Source: Winogradskyella vidalii
Lineage (GTDB): Bacteria; Bacteroidota; Bacteroidia; Flavobacteriales; Flavobacteriaceae
Direction of reading: 5' to 3'
Assembly: GCF_013403955.1 (NCBI RefSeq)
Contig: NZ_JABFDG010000002.1
Coordinates: 310,001 to 374,000, forward strand
Length of the DNA: 64,000 nucleotides
Program-made: the position numbers and the translations under genes
In this document: positions 1 through 8,684 of the stretch, piece after piece
Numbering within the stretch: position 1 is the first letter of the stretch
Layout: each line of letters opens with the position of its first letter
Notes under the pieces: generated by a model
Told to the model about the DNA's origin: nothing
What the model saw: only the letters and a program-made list of their open reading frames with translations
The model's database searches: none

Positions 1-78
1 TTTTTAACAATCAGTACCATTTTATCTAAGTAATAATTAGAATAACTATTAGGTAACAAATAGAAATATTAAATTACA

Positions 79-86
79 TACTTTTG
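79..86 (+). promoter_or_regulatory. -7 promoter element TACTTTTG
   Basis: Matches the Bacteroidota -7 consensus TAnnTTTG and lies 26 bases before the ATG of the first T9SS protein. No clear -33 TTG is seen at the usual distance. Confidence 0.5.
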
Positions 87-112
87 CGACCCTAATTTTT
101 TTAAACTAATAG

Positions 113-2191
113 ATGAACTATAGCTTTTTACTTTCAACACTCGTTTTAATTTTAAACGGTAATTTTTTTATTGATAACGCAAGTAGTACCAATTACAGAA
201 CAGAAAGCATTGCTTGTCCGGCTCCAATAATAAACACATTTAGCCCTTCAACTGGCCCAACAAACACAGAGATTACAATTAACGGCAGTAATTTTAATGA
301 GACAACTACTGTAGATTTTAACGGTATTAACGCAAGCTTCACCTTAATAAACAATACTGAAATTACTGTAATTGTTCCTCCTGGAATCGCAAATACTACT
401 CCTATTACACTTACCACTTCTGGAGGCTGTAATACTACAACCACTACTAACTTTTCTCTATTAAATTCTGATTGTAATTCTGCCGATGAGATTTACATCT
501 CAGAAGTTTACGATTCCGATGGCGGAAGTTATGGTGTTATTGAACTCTATAACCCAACCAACACAGCCATAAACCTAAATTCAACATACGAAGTACAACG
601 TTTTGGAGATATTGGCAATGCTTTACCAAGTGCTACAATCCCTTTAGAAGGTTCTATAGCCCCTTTAAGCACTTATATTATTGAAATGGGTAATAATGGT
701 AATACTTGTAGTGGTTTAACTGCGGGGATATTTGTAGCTGCAGGGATAAATGAAGACGACGAAATTAAATTACTAAAAGATGGAGCAATCATTGATGTGA
801 TGCATACTGATGATGAAATTGGCTTCAGCTTTATTAGAAATGCAGATGCATCGGCACCGAGTTCAACATTTAACCTCAACGAATGGTTATTATTTGAGGA
901 TGAAGATTGCTCAAATTTAGGATTACATACAGCTGATACTGGTTTTACTCCAAATATGACACATCCAACCAATCAGAATATTTGCGAAAACGCAACTGCT
1001 ACCTTTTCAGTGGCTATAGATACAGGATCGTATTCGTACCAATGGCTTGTGCTTAACAACTCCGGAAATTGGGTAAACCTAAATAATGACAGTAATTACT
1101 CTGGGGTAACAACCAATACTTTAACGATTACAAATGCTCCAGCGAGTTTTAATGGGTTTCAATATTACTGTATAATTACATCTGGGAGTTGTGATTTTAT
1201 TTCAAATACAGCCCAACTTGTGGTTTCAAATCCTGAAGTAGATACGCTGGCTAACCAAACGGTGTGTTTTAACTATACCTTACCTGAGTTAACCAACGGA
1301 AATTATTATACGGGAACTAATGGAACAGGCACTCCACTCAGTGCTGGAACTGTGATATCTGCTTCGCAAACCATTTATATTTATAACTCGGCTGGCACAT
1401 CACCTAACACCTGCCAAAACGAATCTAGTTTTACGGTTTCTATTAGCGGAAATCCACAGGTAAGTGTTATCGCTGATCAAACGGTGTGTTCAGAATATGT
1501 GCTTCCTAATATCAACAATGGAAATTATTTTACTGCACCTGATGGTAATGGGACACTTTTAAATGCTGGTGATACCATTTTAAACTCACAAACAGTATAT
1601 ATTTTTAATACGGTCGGCGTTGCACCTAATAGTTGTACTAACGAAAGTAGCTTTGAAGTTGTAATCTATCCTTCTTCAGATTTTACATTAACTGCTTCTA
1701 ATATTAATATTGAGGACGATTCAATAACGATATTAATGTCTGATGCTTCAATAGTATACGAATATGCAATTGATAATTCGAGCTTTCAAAGTGAAAATAC
1801 ATTTACAAATATCTCAGAAGGAGCACATACATTATATGTACAAGATGCTAATGGGTGTCTTATGAAATCCATCGATTTTGAAATTGAAACTTTAGCAACA
1901 GAACTCATAATACCTCGAGGTTTTTCGCCTAATAATGATAACACAAATGATTGGTTTAACATCCAAGGTTTATACAATGTTTACACCAACCATAAACTTG
2001 AAATTTATAACCGATACGGTACATTAATTTTTGAAGGAAACAATACTAACAAATGGTATGGAATAGCTAATAAAGGTCTGATGAATACCAATAATGTCCT
2101 TCCTGTTGGCACATATTTTTATGTTTTATATTTAAATGAGCCTCATACAGATTCTAAACCTTTTACAGGCTGGGTTTATCTTAACAAATAA
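113..2191 (+). CDS. T9SS type B sorting domain surface protein (IPT/TIG + lamin-tail-like + Ig-like repeats)
   Basis: A 692-residue secreted protein, probably surface-anchored or adhesin-like. It opens with a hydrophobic segment (about residues 5-20) that fits a signal peptide. Next comes an IPT/TIG fold (about 38-115, PIINTFSPSTGP then EITINGSNF), a lamin-tail-like domain (about 125-280, with EIYISEVYD and VIELYNPTN), an Ig-like segment (about 285-375, SYSYQWLV) and two copies of a ~74-residue module (NQTVC...GNYYTG...TIYIYN...NESSF). The last ~90 residues (PRGFSPNNDNTNDWFNIQG, then IYNRYGTLIFEG) are the gliding-motility-type C-terminal domain used as the T9SS type B signal. The start sits 26 bases after a TACTTTTG promoter element at 79-86. 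The next gene downstream is a paralogue. Family assignment is secure; the ligand is unknown. Confidence 0.9.
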   Translation: MNYSFLLSTLVLILNGNFFIDNASSTNYRTESIACPAPIINTFSPSTGPTNTEITINGSNFNETTTVDFNGINASFTLINNTEITVIVPPGIANTTPITLTTSGGCNTTTTTNFSLLNSDCNSADEIYISEVYDSDGGSYGVIELYNPTNTAINLNSTYEVQRFGDIGNALPSATIPLEGSIAPLSTYIIEMGNNGNTCSGLTAGIFVAAGINEDDEIKLLKDGAIIDVMHTDDEIGFSFIRNADASAPSSTFNLNEWLLFEDEDCSNLGLHTADTGFTPNMTHPTNQNICENATATFSVAIDTGSYSYQWLVLNNSGNWVNLNNDSNYSGVTTNTLTITNAPASFNGFQYYCIITSGSCDFISNTAQLVVSNPEVDTLANQTVCFNYTLPELTNGNYYTGTNGTGTPLSAGTVISASQTIYIYNSAGTSPNTCQNESSFTVSISGNPQVSVIADQTVCSEYVLPNINNGNYFTAPDGNGTLLNAGDTILNSQTVYIFNTVGVAPNSCTNESSFEVVIYPSSDFTLTASNINIEDDSITILMSDASIVYEYAIDNSSFQSENTFTNISEGAHTLYVQDANGCLMKSIDFEIETLATELIIPRGFSPNNDNTNDWFNIQGLYNVYTNHKLEIYNRYGTLIFEGNNTNKWYGIANKGLMNTNNVLPVGTYFYVLYLNEPHTDSKPFTGWVYLNK

Positions 2192-2234
2192 AATCAATTA
2201 TAGTTTATAGTTTTTTAACGATTAACATGAAATA

Positions 2235-4721
2235 ATGAAATACCTTAAATTATTAGTTCACTATCTTTTTGTCTTTTGTTTGTTTTTTATAACGAGTGCT
2301 TTTAGTGCCGTAGGTAACAATGAAATTAAAGACAGTAATTTTTGTCCTGCTCCAATAATTAATACATTTTCGCCTTCTAGTGGACCAGAAAACACCTTAA
2401 TTACGATTAATGGTAATAACTTTAATACGGCTAGTTCAGTATTTATAGGAGGTATAAATACCAGCTTCACAATTATTAATGATACACAAATCACCGCCCT
2501 TGTTCCCGATGGAGCTGCAGATTCGACTAACATTTCAATCTCGAGTAATGGAGGATGTACAGGAAATTCATCAAACAATTTTACAGTTTTGGAAGCTTCA
2601 TGTACTATTAATGACATCTATTTCTCTGAGTTATATGACGCTCAGAGTGGTGCTTATGGCGTTATTGAACTCTACAATCCCACAAATACAACTGTAAATT
2701 TAGATGGTGTTTATGAGATTTTAAGATATGGAGATATTGGTGACTCAGACGCGGCTGCTACCGTTATTTCTTTAACAGGCTCAATCGCTCCATTAAGCAC
2801 CTTTATTATTCAAAGTGATGGTTCTAATCCGTGCACTGGATTCGCTGTAGATTTTACTTTAGGAGCTGGGTTTAATGATAATGATGAATTCAAACTTAAA
2901 AAAAACGGAACCGTAATAGACCATGTTCAAGCTATAGATGAAAGAGGTTACACTATTATACGAAATGCAAATGCAGTAGCACCTGCAAGCACTTTTGACT
3001 CCAACGATTGGTATAGAGATGGTTTTGAAGATTGTAGCGACCTTGGCTCTCATACTGTCAATACATCAACTACCACTCCTAATATAACGCATCCGCTGTC
3101 TCAAGAAATATGTGAAAATGGCAACACTTCGTTTACTGTTTCAGTAGATTCTGGCTCATACACCTACCAATGGTTGATACTTAACAGTTCTGGAAATTGG
3201 GTGAACGTAAATAACAATAGTAATTACTCTGGAGCAACATCGAGTACATTAACAATTTTAAATGCATCATCTGGTTTTAGTGGTAATCAGTACTACTGTA
3301 TTATGACTTCTACAGATTGTGATTTGGTCTCTAATGCAGTACAACTTCTAGTTGCTAACCCAAACGTCGATATATTATCTAATCAAACCCTTTGTACGAG
3401 CTATACTTTACCAACGCTTACCGATGGCAACTACTTTACAGGGACTAATAGTTCTGGGTCACCTCTTAATGCTGGTGATGTGATTTCAACTTCACAAACC
3501 ATTTATATTTATAACGAAATTGGCACTGCACCTAATAATTGCGCTAATGAAAGTAGTTTTGACATCACCATTTCAGGAACACCGAATGTTGATACCATCG
3601 CTAATCAAACCCTTTGTTCGAGTTATACTTTACCAACGCTAACCGATGGTAACTATTTTACAGGAACTAATGGTTCTGGGTCACCTCTCAATGCTGGTGA
3701 TGTGATTTCAACTTCACAAACCATTTATATTTATAACGAAATTGGTACTGCACCTAATAATTGCGCTAATGAAAGTAGTTTTGACATCACCATTTCAGGA
3801 ACACCGAATGTTGATACCATCGCTGATCAAACCCTTTGTTCCAGCTATACTTTACCAACGCTAACCGATGGTAACTATTTTACAGGAACTAATGGTTCTG
3901 GGTCACCTCTTAATGCTGGTGATGTGATTTCAACCTCACAAACCATTTATATCTATAACGAAATTGGTACTGCTCCTAATAATTGTTCAAATGAAAGTAA
4001 TTTTGATGTCACCATTTCAGGAACACCTAATGTTGATACCATTGCTAATCAAACTGTTTGTACGAGTTACACATTACCAACGCTAACCGATGGCAACTAT
4101 TTTACAGGGACTAATGGTTCTGGATCTCCACTAAATGCTGGTGACGTGATTTCAACAGATCAAACCATTTATATCTATAACGAAATTGGTATTACACCTA
4201 ATACTTGCTCAAATGAAAGTAGTTTTGAGGTTACTATTTATCCTACGACAGATTTCACTTTAGATGCATCTCATATTTCAACAATCAACAATACACTTAT
4301 TGTTGACATGACAGATGTAACTTTTGAATACTTGTACGCAGTTGATGTCTCTAGCTTTCAAACCTCTAATATTTTTAATAATCTTTCCGAAGGTGTTCAT
4401 ACATTATATGTTAGTGACGAGAATAACTGTATTATTAAATCGCTCACATTTGAGATTCAAGTTGACCTTCATATTCCTGTGTTTTTCACCCCTAATAATG
4501 ATACTGTAAATGATTTTTGGACTGTTATTGACAGAAATCAGATTGTAAAAGACATCCTTATTTTTAATAGGTACGGCAAACTTATAAAGCAATTAATTCC
4601 ACACCAATATTCATGGGATGGCTTTTACAATGGTCATGTTCTCGAATCTAATGATTTCTGGTATTTAATAACACTTAGAGATGGAAAACAGCTCCGCGGT
4701 CATTTTGCTTTAAAGCATTAA
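2235..4721 (+). CDS. T9SS type B sorting domain surface protein with four tandem modules
   Basis: An 828-residue paralogue of the preceding gene with the same order: signal peptide (LLVHYLFVFCLFFITSAFS), IPT/TIG domain (about 37-115), lamin-tail-like domain (about 128-280), Ig-like segment (about 285-376), modules, and the type B C-terminal domain (FFTPNNDTVNDFWTVID, IFNRYGKLI). It has four ~74-residue modules (about residues 377-672) where the first gene has two, which accounts for most of the extra length. An upstream ATG at 2227 runs into a stop at once, so 2235 is the start. The 43-base gap to the previous gene suggests co-transcription. Likely secreted by T9SS and fixed to the cell surface; function otherwise unknown. 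Confidence 0.9.
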   Translation: MKYLKLLVHYLFVFCLFFITSAFSAVGNNEIKDSNFCPAPIINTFSPSSGPENTLITINGNNFNTASSVFIGGINTSFTIINDTQITALVPDGAADSTNISISSNGGCTGNSSNNFTVLEASCTINDIYFSELYDAQSGAYGVIELYNPTNTTVNLDGVYEILRYGDIGDSDAAATVISLTGSIAPLSTFIIQSDGSNPCTGFAVDFTLGAGFNDNDEFKLKKNGTVIDHVQAIDERGYTIIRNANAVAPASTFDSNDWYRDGFEDCSDLGSHTVNTSTTTPNITHPLSQEICENGNTSFTVSVDSGSYTYQWLILNSSGNWVNVNNNSNYSGATSSTLTILNASSGFSGNQYYCIMTSTDCDLVSNAVQLLVANPNVDILSNQTLCTSYTLPTLTDGNYFTGTNSSGSPLNAGDVISTSQTIYIYNEIGTAPNNCANESSFDITISGTPNVDTIANQTLCSSYTLPTLTDGNYFTGTNGSGSPLNAGDVISTSQTIYIYNEIGTAPNNCANESSFDITISGTPNVDTIADQTLCSSYTLPTLTDGNYFTGTNGSGSPLNAGDVISTSQTIYIYNEIGTAPNNCSNESNFDVTISGTPNVDTIANQTVCTSYTLPTLTDGNYFTGTNGSGSPLNAGDVISTDQTIYIYNEIGITPNTCSNESSFEVTIYPTTDFTLDASHISTINNTLIVDMTDVTFEYLYAVDVSSFQTSNIFNNLSEGVHTLYVSDENNCIIKSLTFEIQVDLHIPVFFTPNNDTVNDFWTVIDRNQIVKDILIFNRYGKLIKQLIPHQYSWDGFYNGHVLESNDFWYLITLRDGKQLRGHFALKH
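3363..4250 (+). repeat. Four tandem 222-bp coding repeats
   Basis: Units begin at 3363, 3585, 3807 and 4029, exactly 222 bases (74 codons) apart, each starting with an Asn-Val-Asp codon triplet. Units 2 and 3 are almost identical at base level, and units 1 and 4 differ by scattered changes. Such DNA identity points to recent duplication or repeat homogenisation rather than old protein-level divergence. Confidence 0.93.
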
Positions 4722-4856
4722 ATGGCCACATTATAAGCATAAAGCAGAGTGGCACATTACGATTTATAAAGCCAACTTAAGATGATATTATTGCTATCTC
4801 TTTTATTTTAACGCAATTGTAACTCACAACACATTTAAATTATAAGCGCTTTATCG

Positions 4857-4864
4857 TAACTTTG
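4857..4864 (+). promoter_or_regulatory. -7 promoter element TAACTTTG of uvrB
   Basis: Perfect TAnnTTTG match ending only four bases before the uvrB ATG at 4869. If used, transcription would begin at or next to the start codon and the message would be leaderless. No good -33 TTG is seen 17-21 bases upstream, so this is provisional. Confidence 0.5.
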
Positions 4865-4868
4865 CATT

Positions 4869-6872
4869 ATGCGATTTAAAATTGAGTCCGAATTTAAACC
4901 TACTGGTGATCAACCACAAGCTATAAAAAAACTAGCAAAAGGAATTACCGACAAGGAAAAGTATCAAACGCTCTTAGGTGTTACTGGTTCAGGAAAAACC
5001 TTTACCGTTGCTAACGTCATAGAGGAAGTGCAACGCCCAACTTTGGTGTTAGCACATAATAAAACTTTAGCTGCACAATTGTATTCTGAATTCAAACAAT
5101 TCTTCCCAGACAATGCGGTTGAATACTTTGTTTCTTATTATGATTATTACCAACCTGAAGCTTACATTCCGGTTTCAGGTGTTTACATAGAAAAAGATTT
5201 ATCTATTAACGAGGAAATTGAGAAGATGCGTTTAAGCACGACCTCCTCCCTTCTCTCTGGTCGTCGCGATGTCATTGTTGTAGCTTCTGTATCTTGTTTA
5301 TACGGTATTGGAAATCCGGTTGAATTTCAAAAAAATGTAATTTCCATTGAACGTGACCAAGTGATTTCAAGAACGAAATTATTACATCAGCTAGTTCAGA
5401 GTTTATATGCTAGAACTGAAGCGGAATTCAAAAATGGAAACTTCAGAATAAAAGGCGATACGGTTGATGTGTTTCCTGGTTATGCCGATCACGCGTTTAG
5501 AATTCACTTTTTTGGTGATGAAATTGAAGAAATTGAAGCTTTTGATGCCAGAACCAATGAAATTATAGAACGTTACGACCGACTAAATATTTATCCTGCC
5601 AATATGTTCGTGACCTCTCCAGATGTGTTGAATGGTGCGATAAAAGACATTCAAGATGACTTGGTAAAACAATACGATTATTTTAAGGACATCGGCAAAC
5701 ATCTGGAAGCCAAACGCCTAAAAGAACGTACCGAATTCGATTTAGAAATGATTAGAGAGTTAGGCTATTGTTCTGGTATTGAAAATTATTCTAGGTATCT
5801 AGACGGGCGACTACCTGGCACAAGACCATTCTGTTTACTCGATTATTTTCCAGATGATTTTTTAATGGTAGTTGATGAAAGTCACGTTACCATTTCTCAA
5901 GTTCATGCCATGTATGGTGGTGATAGAAGCCGAAAAGTAAATTTGGTAGATTATGGTTTCCGTTTACCTGCTGCCATGGATAACAGACCTTTAAAGTTTG
6001 AAGAATTTGAGGCGCTTCAAAATCAAGTGATCTATGTGTCTGCTACGCCTGCGGATTATGAAATGCAAAAAACCGATGGCGTTTATGTCGAACAAATTAT
6101 TAGACCAACAGGATTATTAGACCCTATTATTGAAGTCCGGCCGAGTTTAAACCAGATTGATGATTTAATTGAAGAAATCCAGAATCGTGTTGAAAAAGAC
6201 GAACGAACACTAGTCACAACACTTACCAAGCGAATGGCTGAAGAATTGACAAAATATCTAACTCGTATTTCTGTCCGAACCCGATATATTCACAGTGATG
6301 TTGATACTTTGGAACGTGTTGAAATTATGCAAGATTTACGAAAAGGTGTTTTTGATGTTTTGGTTGGCGTTAACTTATTGCGTGAAGGTTTAGATTTACC
6401 TGAAGTTTCACTCGTTGCCATACTCGATGCTGATAAGGAAGGTTTTTTACGTTCGGCACGATCATTAACACAAACGGTTGGTAGAGCTGCGAGGCATCTT
6501 AATGGAAAAGCGATAATGTATGCTGATAAAATTACCAAAAGCATGCAAAAAACCATCGATGAAACTGAATATCGCCGTGAAAAGCAAGTTGCTTACAATA
6601 CCAAACACAATCTCGTGCCAAAAGCATTGAATAAAAGTTTAGATAGTGCTTTAACTAAAAATTCAGTGAGCACGTACCGAACTGAACTCGATGCTCAAAT
6701 AGCTGCAGAACCAGAAAGTGAATACTTAACTAAAACGGAACTTGAAAAGAAAATAAGAGAGAACCGTAAACTTATGGAACAAGCTGCTAAAGCCTTAGAT
6801 TTTATGGAAGCGGCTAAATTTAGAGATGAGATTACAGCTTACCAGAGTAAGTTAGAAAAATTGAAGGTATAG
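4869..6872 (+). CDS. uvrB: UvrABC excinuclease subunit B
   Basis: Damage-verifying helicase-like subunit of nucleotide excision repair. It is loaded by UvrA and then recruits UvrC for incision; it acts in the cytoplasm on DNA. The 667 residues match the normal length. Visible motifs: Walker A GVTGSGKT (about 37-44), the beta-hairpin region YYDYYQPEAYIP (about 90-101), the DESH Walker B box (about 336), helicase motif VI QTVGRAARH (about 535-543) and a C-terminal UVR motif (about 630-665) for UvrC contact. The gene stands alone, with the T9SS genes ending 147 bases upstream. A near-consensus -7 element abuts the ATG. Confidence 0.98.
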   Translation: MRFKIESEFKPTGDQPQAIKKLAKGITDKEKYQTLLGVTGSGKTFTVANVIEEVQRPTLVLAHNKTLAAQLYSEFKQFFPDNAVEYFVSYYDYYQPEAYIPVSGVYIEKDLSINEEIEKMRLSTTSSLLSGRRDVIVVASVSCLYGIGNPVEFQKNVISIERDQVISRTKLLHQLVQSLYARTEAEFKNGNFRIKGDTVDVFPGYADHAFRIHFFGDEIEEIEAFDARTNEIIERYDRLNIYPANMFVTSPDVLNGAIKDIQDDLVKQYDYFKDIGKHLEAKRLKERTEFDLEMIRELGYCSGIENYSRYLDGRLPGTRPFCLLDYFPDDFLMVVDESHVTISQVHAMYGGDRSRKVNLVDYGFRLPAAMDNRPLKFEEFEALQNQVIYVSATPADYEMQKTDGVYVEQIIRPTGLLDPIIEVRPSLNQIDDLIEEIQNRVEKDERTLVTTLTKRMAEELTKYLTRISVRTRYIHSDVDTLERVEIMQDLRKGVFDVLVGVNLLREGLDLPEVSLVAILDADKEGFLRSARSLTQTVGRAARHLNGKAIMYADKITKSMQKTIDETEYRREKQVAYNTKHNLVPKALNKSLDSALTKNSVSTYRTELDAQIAAEPESEYLTKTELEKKIRENRKLMEQAAKALDFMEAAKFRDEITAYQSKLEKLKV

Positions 6873-6881
6873 TAAGTGTTC

Positions 6882-6910
6882 TTCTCGTAAAGGCAGAGAG
6901 TTGCAAAGAA
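6882..6910 (-). repeat. Decayed dispersed intergenic repeat (CTTTGCGAGAA family)
   Basis: Immediately after uvrB the plus strand reads TTCTCGTAAAGGCAGAGAG followed by TTGCAAAG. In reverse complement this resembles the TTTGCGAGAA-ended repeats at 33668, 46200 and, inverted, 45575. It appears to be a worn copy of an intergenic repeat. Confidence 0.45.
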
Positions 6911-7091
6911 TAATCTCAAACTATTTATTGATTTAATACTTAAAGACTTTTACGAGATAATAATTAATAGTATGTAAATATGAGTTTCTAAATAGCTCTA
7001 TTCAAATAATTATGAGATACCGATTTTCAGCGGTATAAGTTCAACTAGCTAAATTAAATGCGGGAAAAGGCTTTTCAATTCAGAGTTTTAC

Positions 7092-7496
7092 TTAATTATA
7101 TTGCACCTTAAAAATATCAATTAAGAAATCTGGTGGTACGATTTTATTTGGAAAGCTATCCATTAAATCTAATACTCTATTAATTGAATCATGACTTAAA
7201 CCCATTCGCAATCCAAAGTTATGAATTTTAACCAATTGCTTCGGTGCCACTTTATGATCGAGATTCATTAATAATACCAATCTATGAAATTGTACAATAC
7301 GTTCGCTGTGCGATTTTAAATGTACATATGTTACAGGGTGTTCAAATAAATACTCAAAATCTTCTTTAGAGATATCCAATTGCTTTGCTATACTGAATAA
7401 AAAATTATATTCAATAGCTTTTATATTTTCATCTATTTGAGCGAACGCAATCATTTCTGAAAGTAAGCTCAATTTTTCAACGCGATTTATCATCAT
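7092..7496 (-). CDS. TerB-like small helical protein, unknown function
   Basis: A 134-residue, mostly helical cytoplasmic protein without signal peptide or membrane segment. The pattern (KLSLLSEMIAFAQIDENIK, then EYNFLFSIAKQLDIS) resembles the TerB/DjlA-like fold: an acidic first repeat followed by helices. Related flavobacterial proteins are sometimes labelled excinuclease subunit B because they lie near uvrB, but there is no helicase or UVR motif here. It is convergent with uvrB and isolated, with a 685-base non-coding stretch behind its start. I assign only the fold-level resemblance. Confidence 0.6.
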   Translation of the reverse strand: MMINRVEKLSLLSEMIAFAQIDENIKAIEYNFLFSIAKQLDISKEDFEYLFEHPVTYVHLKSHSERIVQFHRLVLLMNLDHKVAPKQLVKIHNFGLRMGLSHDSINRVLDLMDSFPNKIVPPDFLIDIFKVQYN

Positions 7497-8062
7497 TATG
7501 AGAGGGTTATTTTACACTGTAAAGTTAAACAGGTCCTTTATTTTATTGTCGTTGATATAATGTATCTTATCGAAAAGTTAAACGTATTTAGTCGACTTTA
7601 TTTAACGTTTGTCAATACAGAATTTAAACTAATGCATAAAATATAAGCTTATTTGCTAGTTAACATCAACATTTAGCACATATAAACAAACACACCTAAA
7701 ACACTAACCAACAAGTACTTACAACACAAATAAGTATAACTCTTTTTCCTCATTCCATAAAAATGATTTAGGTATATTTACTTACAAAATACGAAGATTC
7801 TTAAAAAGTCTAACTTTTAATAATTAGGCATGGTGCTCAATTTTTTTTGATGCCGAAAACTTTTTATGCTAGAGAGCGAAAAATTGACAAATACTCCAAC
7901 TTGTACAAATGATAAACAAAGTTTTATTATTTAGATTGAGCGAAAAGGCTTTTCAATGGCTATATTCCTTTTTTTAAACTTTAAATTAAGAAAACGACTC
8001 ACAAAACAACTAGTGTAAAAAATTATTATAAATTTTGTTTTAAAGCGCGCAAAGTAAAACTT

Positions 8063-8112
8063 GTCGAAGTCTTATATTTACAACTAGAATTTATTATGAT
8101 AAGCACTTCGAC
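8063..8112. repeat. Inverted pair GTCGAAGT ... ACTTCGAC
   Basis: Arms at 8063-8070 and 8105-8112 are perfect 8-bp reverse complements separated by 34 bases. The flanks (ACTTGTCGAAG and GCACTTCGACTA) resemble the CTTCGAC-type intergenic repeats common in Flavobacteriia, so this may be a degraded copy. Confidence 0.4.
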
Positions 8113-8147
8113 TAAATTCATATAATAGCATAATTAAAAACAAATAG

Positions 8148-8167
8148 ATTCTCACGTTGATGAGAAT
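8148..8167 (+). promoter_or_regulatory. Leader hairpin before DUF1456 gene
   Basis: ATTCTCA and TGAGAAT form a 7-bp stem with a 6-base loop, ending 14 bases before the ATG at 8182. It could shape translation initiation; there is no direct evidence of function. Confidence 0.35.
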
Positions 8168-8181
8168 AAAATAACAATTCA

Positions 8182-8430
8182 ATGACAAACAACGACATAT
8201 TCAAAAAACTAAGAGTAGCCCATAAATTAAGAGATGATGATATTGTTAAAATCTTAGAATTAGTAGATTTCAGAATTTCTAAAAGTGAGTTAAATGCAAT
8301 GTTTAGAAATGAGGACCACCCGAAATATATGGAATGTGGCGATCAAATTCTTAGAAACTTTTTAAATGGACTAATTATTCATTTACGTGGGCCAATGCCT
8401 AAGAAAGGCGAAAAAAAGAAGAAGGCCTAA
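8182..8430 (+). CDS. DUF1456 (YehS-like) family protein, single-repeat form
   Basis: A short 82-residue cytoplasmic protein. The sequence NDIFKKLRVAHKLRDDDIVK followed by LVDFRISKSELNAMFRNEDH fits the DUF1456/YehS repeat. To my knowledge YehS-type proteins carry two such repeats in about 150 residues, so this is half-length. It ends in a strongly basic lysine-rich tail (PKKGEKKKKA), which may contact nucleic acid. It is a single gene ending in a shared terminator with sucC. Function is unknown. Confidence 0.75.
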   Translation: MTNNDIFKKLRVAHKLRDDDIVKILELVDFRISKSELNAMFRNEDHPKYMECGDQILRNFLNGLIIHLRGPMPKKGEKKKKA

Positions 8431-8594
8431 TTTTAATTAGCAGTTCAAAACTTTTACATTCATTTTAAGGTTGACACATTCGTTGAATAAATTGACTCAT
8501 AATGAGCTATTTATAATAAGTTATAGTAATAAAAGCTAATACCTTTTAATAACGTAACACATCTAAATTTCGGATGTATCATTAAAACATAAAA

Positions 8595-8622
8595 AAAGAG
8601 CAACATATACATGTTGCTCTTT
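8595..8622. terminator. Bidirectional terminator between DUF1456 gene and sucC
   Basis: A 12-bp perfect stem, AAAGAGCAACAT (8595-8606) with ATGTTGCTCTTT (8611-8622) and a 4-base loop. A-rich sequence on one side and T-rich on the other let it work for both converging genes. Confidence 0.85.
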
Positions 8623-8684
8623 AATATTTTATATCATTCTAATCAAGTAAGATACTGAAATAAGTTCAGCATGTCATAGTTAAA

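Larger units (their letters stand above)
7497..8181. other. 685-bp AT-rich gap without a gene
   Basis: Lies between the divergent starts of the TerB-like gene and the DUF1456 gene. I see no coding frame of convincing composition. It holds the inverted CTTCGAC pair near 8063-8112, a 7-bp hairpin at 8148-8167 just before the DUF1456 start, and a GAAAAGGCTTTTC 13-mer (7941-7953) that also occurs at 7064-7076 on the other side of the TerB-like gene. Confidence 0.6.

Noticed and set aside
1786..1977. Opposite-strand frames inside large genes (for example here, and 15526-15729, 36097-36351 and 50672-51013)
   Set aside because: They lie fully inside well-supported genes on the other strand or in another frame and show no recognisable protein features.
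3363..4250. Tandem array as a possible CRISPR or non-coding satellite
   Set aside because: The units are 222 bases, contiguous without spacers, and stay in frame inside a T9SS protein.
7092..7496. Excinuclease subunit B-like annotation for the small gene after uvrB
   Set aside because: No ATPase, helicase or UVR motif; length and helices resemble a TerB-like protein.
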